Source: Spirochaetes bacterium RBG_16_67_19
Lineage (GTDB): Bacteria; Spirochaetota; Spirochaetia; SZUA-6; DRHE01
Direction: 5' to 3'
DNA: 8,390 nt
Assembly (NCBI GenBank): GCA_001829505.1
Contig: MIBK01000062.1
Coordinates: 15,680 to 24,069, forward strand
The notes below the pieces were generated by a model. It was not told the origin of the DNA and did no database searches. It was given only the letters and a program-made list of their open reading frames with translations. This document shows, one piece after another, positions 4,610-8,390 of the stretch (the first letter of the stretch is position 1; every line of letters starts with the position of its first letter). Both the position numbers and the translations under genes were made by a program.

Positions 4610-6901
4610 CTAGAAGCCCAGGGCCTGCACCAGCCAGTTGTTCAGCGACAGGCAGACGGTCACGAACACGATGGACACCATGGACATCAGCTTCAACAGG
4701 ATGTTCAGCGAGGGGCCGGAGGTGTCCTTGAAGGGGTCGCCCACCGTGTCCCCGACCACCGCGGCCTTGTGGGGGGCCGAGCCCTTGCCGCCCAGCGCGC
4801 CGCGCTCGATGAACTTCTTGGCATTGTCCCAGGCGCCGCCGGAGTTGGCCATCATGACCGCCAGCACGAAGCCGGTGGCCATGGAGCTGGCCAGCAGGGC
4901 GATCACGGTGAAGGGACCGAACAGCACGCCCACCAGCACCGGGCTGACGATGGCCAGCAGGGAAGGAACGATCATGGCCTTCTGCGCGCCCCGGGTGGAG
5001 ATGGCCACGCAGGTGGCGTAGTCCGGCTTGTCCTTGCCCTTGAGGATTCCCGGCTTGGCCTTGAACTGGCGCCGCACCTCCTGCACCATGTCCCCCGCCG
5101 CCCGGCCCACCGCCTGCATGGTCAGGGCGCAGAACACGAAGGGCAGCACCGCCCCCAGGAACACTCCGATCAGCACGCGCGGGTCCAGCAAGTCGATGCT
5201 CATCCGCACGCTGGTGACCGCCTCGCCCGCGTCGCGGCTGATGGTGATCAGCCCGGCGTAGAAGCGCTCGAACACCTGGGAGCCGGCCGCGGAGACGAAC
5301 AGCTGCGCCACGCCTTCCTTGATTTTGTGCCCGTACTCGGCGATCAGGGACAGGGCGGTCAGCGCCGCGGAGGCGATGGCGAAGCCCTTGCCGGTGGCCG
5401 CCGTGGTGTTGCCCAGGGAGTCCAGGGCGTCGGTGCGGCGGCGTACCTCCGGGTCCAGCTTGGCCATCTCGGCGATGCCCCCGGCGTTGTCGGCCACCGG
5501 CCCGTAGGCGTCCGTGGCCAGGGTGATGCCCAGGGTGGACAACATGCCCACGGCGGAAAGCCCGATGCCGTACAGCCCCAGGTCCGTGTGGGCGAAGCCG
5601 CCCGACAGGCCGAAGGCGGCCAGGGTGGCGATCACCACCACCACGACCGGGATCAGGGTAGAGAGCATGCCCAGGGACAGGCCGCCGATGATCAGGGTGG
5701 CCGGCCCGGTCAGGGACTGGTCGGCCAGGGCCTTGGTCGGCCGGTAGCTGTCCGAGGTGTAGTACTCGGTGAAGAAGCCGATGACGTTTCCGGCCACCAG
5801 GCCCACGATCAGCGCGGCCCACACTCCCAGGAAGCCGACCCCGATGGAGAAATAGATGTAGAGGAAGGACAGCACCGCGATCAGGGCGGTGGAGGTGTAC
5901 ACCCCCCGCCGCAGGGCCCCCAGCAGCTTGACCTGGGAGGCGTCCTCTTTGGCCCGCACCAGGAAGGTGCCCAGGATGGAGCTCAAGACCCCGATGGTGG
6001 CGATGGTCACCGGAACCTGGATGGCCTGCAGCGCCGTGAGCCCGGGCAGGCCCAGGGAGGCGATGGCCCCCAGGGCCATGGTGGCCACGATGGAGCCCAC
6101 GTAGGACTCGTACAGGTCCGCGCCCATGCCGGCCACGTCCCCCACGTTGTCCCCGACGTTGTCCGCGATGGTCGCCGGGTTGCGGGGGTCGTCCTCCGGG
6201 ATGCCGCTCTCCACCTTGCCCACCAGGTCCGCGCCGACGTCCGCCGCCTTGGTGAAGATGCCCCCGCCCACGCGGGCGAACAGGGCCATGGAGGAGGCGC
6301 CCATGCCGAAGGTGATCATGATCGGCGGGATCTGCGCGGGAGGCAGGCGGAACAGGTAGAGCACCAGCCACCAGATAGAGAGGTCCAGCAGGCCCAGCCC
6401 GACCACGACCATGCCCATGACCGTGCCGGCCGAGAAGGCCACGCGCAGGCCGCCGTTCAGGCTCTGCTTGGCCGCCCAGGCGGTGCGGGCGTTGGCGCGG
6501 GTGGCCACGCTCATGCCGATGAAGCCGGCCAGCCCGGAGAACAGCCCTCCGGTCAGGAAGGCGAAGGGCACGAAGCGGCTGATCAGGCCAAGGACGAAAG
6601 AGAGCACGATGAACAGGGCGAACAGCAGCACGAAGATGATGCCGACCACCTTGTACTGCTGCTTCAGGTAGGCCAGGGCGCCCACCTGCACGGCCCGGCT
6701 GATCTCCTTCATCTTCGCCGTGCCTTCCTCTTTCTTGAGCACGCCCAGGGCGAGGATCAAGGCGAAAAGCAGCGCGGCCACCGAACCGATCCAGGTGACC
6801 CACATCTGGCCGATCTGGGGCTGCTCGCTCTGGGCCAGCAGCGACGCCGCGGGGAGCGCCAGCAGCCCGAGCGCCGCCAGGAACACCTTGCGGGATTTCA
6901 T
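4610..6901 (-). CDS. hppA: Membrane-bound pyrophosphatase, predicted K+-dependent and Na+-pumping
   Basis: A 763-aa integral membrane protein of about 16 helices that couples pyrophosphate hydrolysis to cation export across the cytoplasmic membrane. The substrate site is intact: DVGADLVGKVE (221-231), PEDDPRNPATIADNVGDNVGD (235-255), and near the C-terminus MANSGGAWDNAKKFIE (684-699) and GDTVGDPFKD (717-726). GNTTAATGK (497-505) has Ala at the position where K+-independent enzymes have Lys, so it should need K+. ADLYESY (261-267) puts Glu where Na+-pumping enzymes such as that of Thermotoga have it; plant H+ pumps read DLFGSYAE. Na+ transport, alone or with H+, is therefore likelier than H+ alone. 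The N-terminus MKSRKVFLAALGLLALPAASLLAQ is an extra hydrophobic segment like a signal peptide. ATG 6901 is chosen because AGGAGG lies 11 nt upstream; the frame is open to 6943 but that ATG precedes the site. The gene is convergent with the winged-helix gene and divergent from the membrane-protein pair. Confidence 0.97.
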   Translation of the reverse strand: MKSRKVFLAALGLLALPAASLLAQSEQPQIGQMWVTWIGSVAALLFALILALGVLKKEEGTAKMKEISRAVQVGALAYLKQQYKVVGIIFVLLFALFIVLSFVLGLISRFVPFAFLTGGLFSGLAGFIGMSVATRANARTAWAAKQSLNGGLRVAFSAGTVMGMVVVGLGLLDLSIWWLVLYLFRLPPAQIPPIMITFGMGASSMALFARVGGGIFTKAADVGADLVGKVESGIPEDDPRNPATIADNVGDNVGDVAGMGADLYESYVGSIVATMALGAIASLGLPGLTALQAIQVPVTIATIGVLSSILGTFLVRAKEDASQVKLLGALRRGVYTSTALIAVLSFLYIYFSIGVGFLGVWAALIVGLVAGNVIGFFTEYYTSDSYRPTKALADQSLTGPATLIIGGLSLGMLSTLIPVVVVVIATLAAFGLSGGFAHTDLGLYGIGLSAVGMLSTLGITLATDAYGPVADNAGGIAEMAKLDPEVRRRTDALDSLGNTTAATGKGFAIASAALTALSLIAEYGHKIKEGVAQLFVSAAGSQVFERFYAGLITISRDAGEAVTSVRMSIDLLDPRVLIGVFLGAVLPFVFCALTMQAVGRAAGDMVQEVRRQFKAKPGILKGKDKPDYATCVAISTRGAQKAMIVPSLLAIVSPVLVGVLFGPFTVIALLASSMATGFVLAVMMANSGGAWDNAKKFIERGALGGKGSAPHKAAVVGDTVGDPFKDTSGPSLNILLKLMSMVSIVFVTVCLSLNNWLVQALGF

Positions 6902-6912
6902 TTTAGGTAATT

Positions 6913-6918
6913 CCTCCT
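6913..6918 (-). promoter_or_regulatory. Shine-Dalgarno site of hppA
   Basis: AGGAGG on the minus strand lies 11 nt before the ATG at 6901. It is a perfect core with a slightly long spacing and decides the start against the upstream ATG at 6943. Confidence 0.75.
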
Positions 6919-6942
6919 GAGGTAAGCGAATATTCTCGCGCA

Positions 6943-6972
6943 ACTATAAAAGAAAGGGCCGCCGGTGGTCAA
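6943..6972 (-). promoter_or_regulatory. Putative sigma-70 promoter of hppA
   Basis: On the minus strand TTGACC (6972-6967, 5/6) is followed after 18 nt by TATAGT (6948-6943, 5/6). The transcript would start near 6936 and carry a leader of about 35 nt with the AGGAGG site. One arm of the nested inverted repeat falls inside the spacer. Confidence 0.5.
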
Positions 6973-7010
6973 CCGCCGGCATCCGGCGGTATCCGGCGCG
7001 GCGGCCCTTT
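6953..7010. repeat. Nested inverted repeat between divergent genes
   Basis: The outer arms AAAGGGCCGCC (6953-6963) and GGCGGCCCTTT (7000-7010) pair over 11 bp. The inner arms ACCGCCGG (6972-6979) and CCGGCGGT (6983-6990) pair over 8 bp around CAT. ATCCGGCG is also directly repeated at 6981 and 6991. On both strands the outer stem ends in a T-rich run (TTTTCTT on plus, TTTCTTTT on minus), so it looks like a bidirectional terminator. It lies between divergent promoters and overlaps that of hppA, where an operator or insulator role is equally possible. Confidence 0.6.
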
Positions 7011-7012
7011 TC

Positions 7013-7041
7013 TTGCGGGCGCCGCAGGCCGATGGTAGTAT
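7013..7041 (+). promoter_or_regulatory. Putative promoter giving a leaderless transcript of the membrane-protein gene
   Basis: TTGCGG (7013-7018, 3/6) and TAGTAT (7036-7041, 4/6) are separated by 17 nt. The -10 box ends 7 nt before the GTG at 7049, so transcription would start at or one base before that codon. Confidence 0.4.
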
Positions 7042-7048
7042 CGTGGGA

Positions 7049-8044
7049 GTGAAAAACGCGCTGCGGCTGCCGGCGCTGTTCCTGTTGTTCTGCATCCTGT
7101 TGGGCCTGCTGCTGACCGGCTTTTCCCTGCTGGAGCTGCGGGTCGGCCACTCCGGCGAGCCCCCTCAGGCGGCCCGGGCGCTGGTGGCCTCCCGCCTGGT
7201 GCCGGTCCTGGTGGAGCGCTTCCCGGCCGCGGTGCTCTTCGCCCTGGTCCTGACCCTGTTTCCCCTCTACCGGCGCCCGGGAAACCGCATCCTTTCCTAC
7301 CTGCTGCCCATGGGCGCGGCCTTCGCGGTGCTGGCCTTCGGGGGGCAGGCGCTGCGCGGACTGCCGGCCGCCACGAGGGCCCCGACGCCCACCGCCGCGG
7401 GCTATTTCCTGCCCCAGGTCTTCCAGGAGTTCGGCGGGACGGCGCTGTACATGGAAGCCGTGCAGGGTTCACGCCTGGACGGGGTGGTGGCTCAGGGCCC
7501 GCCGGCCGCCGGTCCCCGCCTGGCTTATCTGGGCTCCAGCGAGGCGCGCCTCCCCGGGCAGCCCGGCGGGCAGCTCGCCGTGCGCGGCGGAAGCCGGAGT
7601 CTGAGCGCCCCGGCCCGCCCGGCCTACGGGGTCCTGCTGGCCGAGGCGGAGGATCCGGTCCAGCGCCTCCTGGACGGCTTCGCGGCGGACCTGCGGCGCC
7701 TGTCCCGCGAGCTGGACGCCCGCTACCGGGCTTCCCGGTCCGCCTATTACCTCACCTGCCTGGCCCTGGTGTTCTCCTTCTTCACCGCGGGGGTGTTCTT
7801 CCGCATCAGCCGCTGGCCGCTGGGCAATGTGCTGCTGGCCTTCCTGGTCATGCGCGGCTACCTGTTCCTGTTCGGCTGGCTGCGGGAAAAGGCGGCCGGA
7901 GAGCTGGCCAGGCTGGCCGGCCTGCCGCGCCTGGCCGGCGTCCTGCCGGAGGCGGCGCTGCTGGCGCTGGGCGCGGTCCTGCTGCTGCTCGATCTGCTGT
8001 TCCTGCGCTTCGAGCGCCCGCACGGGGAGACCGCAGGTGCGTAG
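7049..8044 (+). CDS. Six-helix membrane protein of unknown function
   Basis: I do not recognise a family. Starting at GTG 7049 it has 331 residues. Hydrophobic segments lie near 5-28, 50-74, 81-101, 232-252, 258-278 and 300-319. Residues about 102-230 form a soluble region between the third and fourth segments: a Pro/Gly-rich stretch (ALYMEAVQGSRLDGVV, then PRLAYLGSSEARLPG) and a charged helix (PVQRLLDGFAADLRRLSREL) leading to the fourth helix. This 3 + domain + 3 layout resembles the LptF/LptG permeases, but I see no sequence motif that confirms it. The frame is open back to 6965, inside the inverted repeat. The GTG is chosen because the hydrophobic N-terminus follows it and a -10 box precedes it; GTG 7043 is an alternative. 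There is no usable Shine-Dalgarno site. The last 8 nt overlap the next gene, so the two are translated as an operon and probably work together. Confidence 0.75.
   Translation: MKNALRLPALFLLFCILLGLLLTGFSLLELRVGHSGEPPQAARALVASRLVPVLVERFPAAVLFALVLTLFPLYRRPGNRILSYLLPMGAAFAVLAFGGQALRGLPAATRAPTPTAAGYFLPQVFQEFGGTALYMEAVQGSRLDGVVAQGPPAAGPRLAYLGSSEARLPGQPGGQLAVRGGSRSLSAPARPAYGVLLAEAEDPVQRLLDGFAADLRRLSRELDARYRASRSAYYLTCLALVFSFFTAGVFFRISRWPLGNVLLAFLVMRGYLFLFGWLREKAAGELARLAGLPRLAGVLPEAALLALGAVLLLLDLLFLRFERPHGETAGA
8024..8029 (+). promoter_or_regulatory. Shine-Dalgarno site of the last gene
   Basis: GGGGAG lies 7 nt before the GTG at 8037, inside the end of the preceding coding region. It supports this GTG as the start, with translational coupling. 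Confidence 0.6.
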
Positions 8045-8390
8045 CCCTGGCACCCAGGGGGCCCTGTCCACCCTGTTCGTGTTCTACCTGGCGGCCTTCG
8101 CCGGCTTCATCCTCTGGGCCATCCTGGCGCTCCCGGACCTTTTCCCGGTCTTCAAGTGGCCGTACCTCTGGACCTCCGCGTTCGTGCGCCTGGTGGACTA
8201 TGCGGTGCCCATCACCGTGGCCGGGCTGGCCGTGGCCTACTCCCTGTTCCTGCGCCCGGCCTCCGGCGGCCGCGCTCCCTTCCACAAGGTGGTCGGCTCG
8301 CAGCTCACCCTGCTGGTCACCCTGTCCGTTCTGTACACCGTGGCGCTCTTCGGCTTCTACCCTCGCTCGCGCACCCTGCTCACGGAGCTG
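8037..8390 (+). CDS. Multi-pass membrane protein of unknown function (3' end outside window)
   Basis: The first 118 codons are visible with no stop before the right edge. The frame starts at a GTG that overlaps the preceding stop codon region by 8 nt and has a good Shine-Dalgarno site. Hydrophobic segments lie near residues 9-32 (LSTLFVFYLAAFAGFILWAI), 53-73 and 86-108, separated by short loops (FKWPYLW, RPASGGRAPFHK). The positive loop RPASGGRAPFHK after the second segment suggests it faces the cytoplasm. No family is recognisable from this part. The overlap with the six-helix gene suggests one membrane complex or pathway. Confidence 0.75.
   Translation, partial: MRSPGTQGALSTLFVFYLAAFAGFILWAILALPDLFPVFKWPYLWTSAFVRLVDYAVPITVAGLAVAYSLFLRPASGGRAPFHKVVGSQLTLLVTLSVLYTVALFGFYPRSRTLLTEL

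Noticed and set aside
4539..6803. Second long minus-strand frame over hppA
   Set aside because: It is a frame-shifted reading of hppA with low-complexity Gly/Arg/His composition and no recognisable domain.
4769..6910. Long open frame on the plus strand, opposite hppA
   Set aside because: It is dominated by Gly, Gln, His and Arg with no hydrophobic core, and lies wholly antisense to a clear pyrophosphatase gene. Such shadows are normal in GC-rich DNA.

Overview
High-GC bacterial chromosome with densely packed genes, no RNA genes, no mobile element and no CRISPR array. Nothing fixes the phylum. The STAS/zinc-ribbon protein, the exported 157-residue protein and the K+-dependent membrane pyrophosphatase remind me of Spirochaetota, but that is a recollection and a weak inference.

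Layout. (1) 1-595, minus: the first 198 codons of a secreted, possibly lipid-anchored VCBS/FG-GAP-type repeat protein, visibly less GC-rich than its neighbours. (2) 596-750: divergent promoter region with two overlapping inverted repeats. (3) 751-1866, plus: receiver + sigma-54-type AAA+ regulator with no DNA-binding domain. (4) 1893-2366 and 2406-3122, minus: an exported protein of unknown function and a TrmJ-like tRNA methyltransferase, ending convergently with the regulator. (5) 3123-3325: divergent promoter region holding a TTGACA/TATAAT promoter. (6) 3326-3877 and 3934-4554, plus: a STAS protein with a C-terminal zinc ribbon, then a winged-helix protein with a degenerate receiver. (7) 4557-4588: a perfect 32-bp palindrome between convergent genes. 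(8) 4610-6901, minus: hppA, a membrane-bound pyrophosphatase whose residues suggest K+ dependence and Na+ pumping. (9) 6902-7048: divergent region with a nested inverted repeat and two promoters. (10) 7049-8044 and 8037-8390, plus: two overlapping genes for multi-pass membrane proteins of unknown function, the second cut by the window edge.

The main themes are regulation and membrane energetics. Three regulators have unusual designs: an AAA+ activator without a helix-turn-helix, a STAS protein fused to a zinc ribbon, and a winged-helix protein whose receiver lacks the phosphorylation site. Several predicted -10 elements lie so close to the start codon that the transcripts would be leaderless or nearly so, while other genes in the window have good Shine-Dalgarno sites. 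I found no clear multi-gene system that is certainly new.
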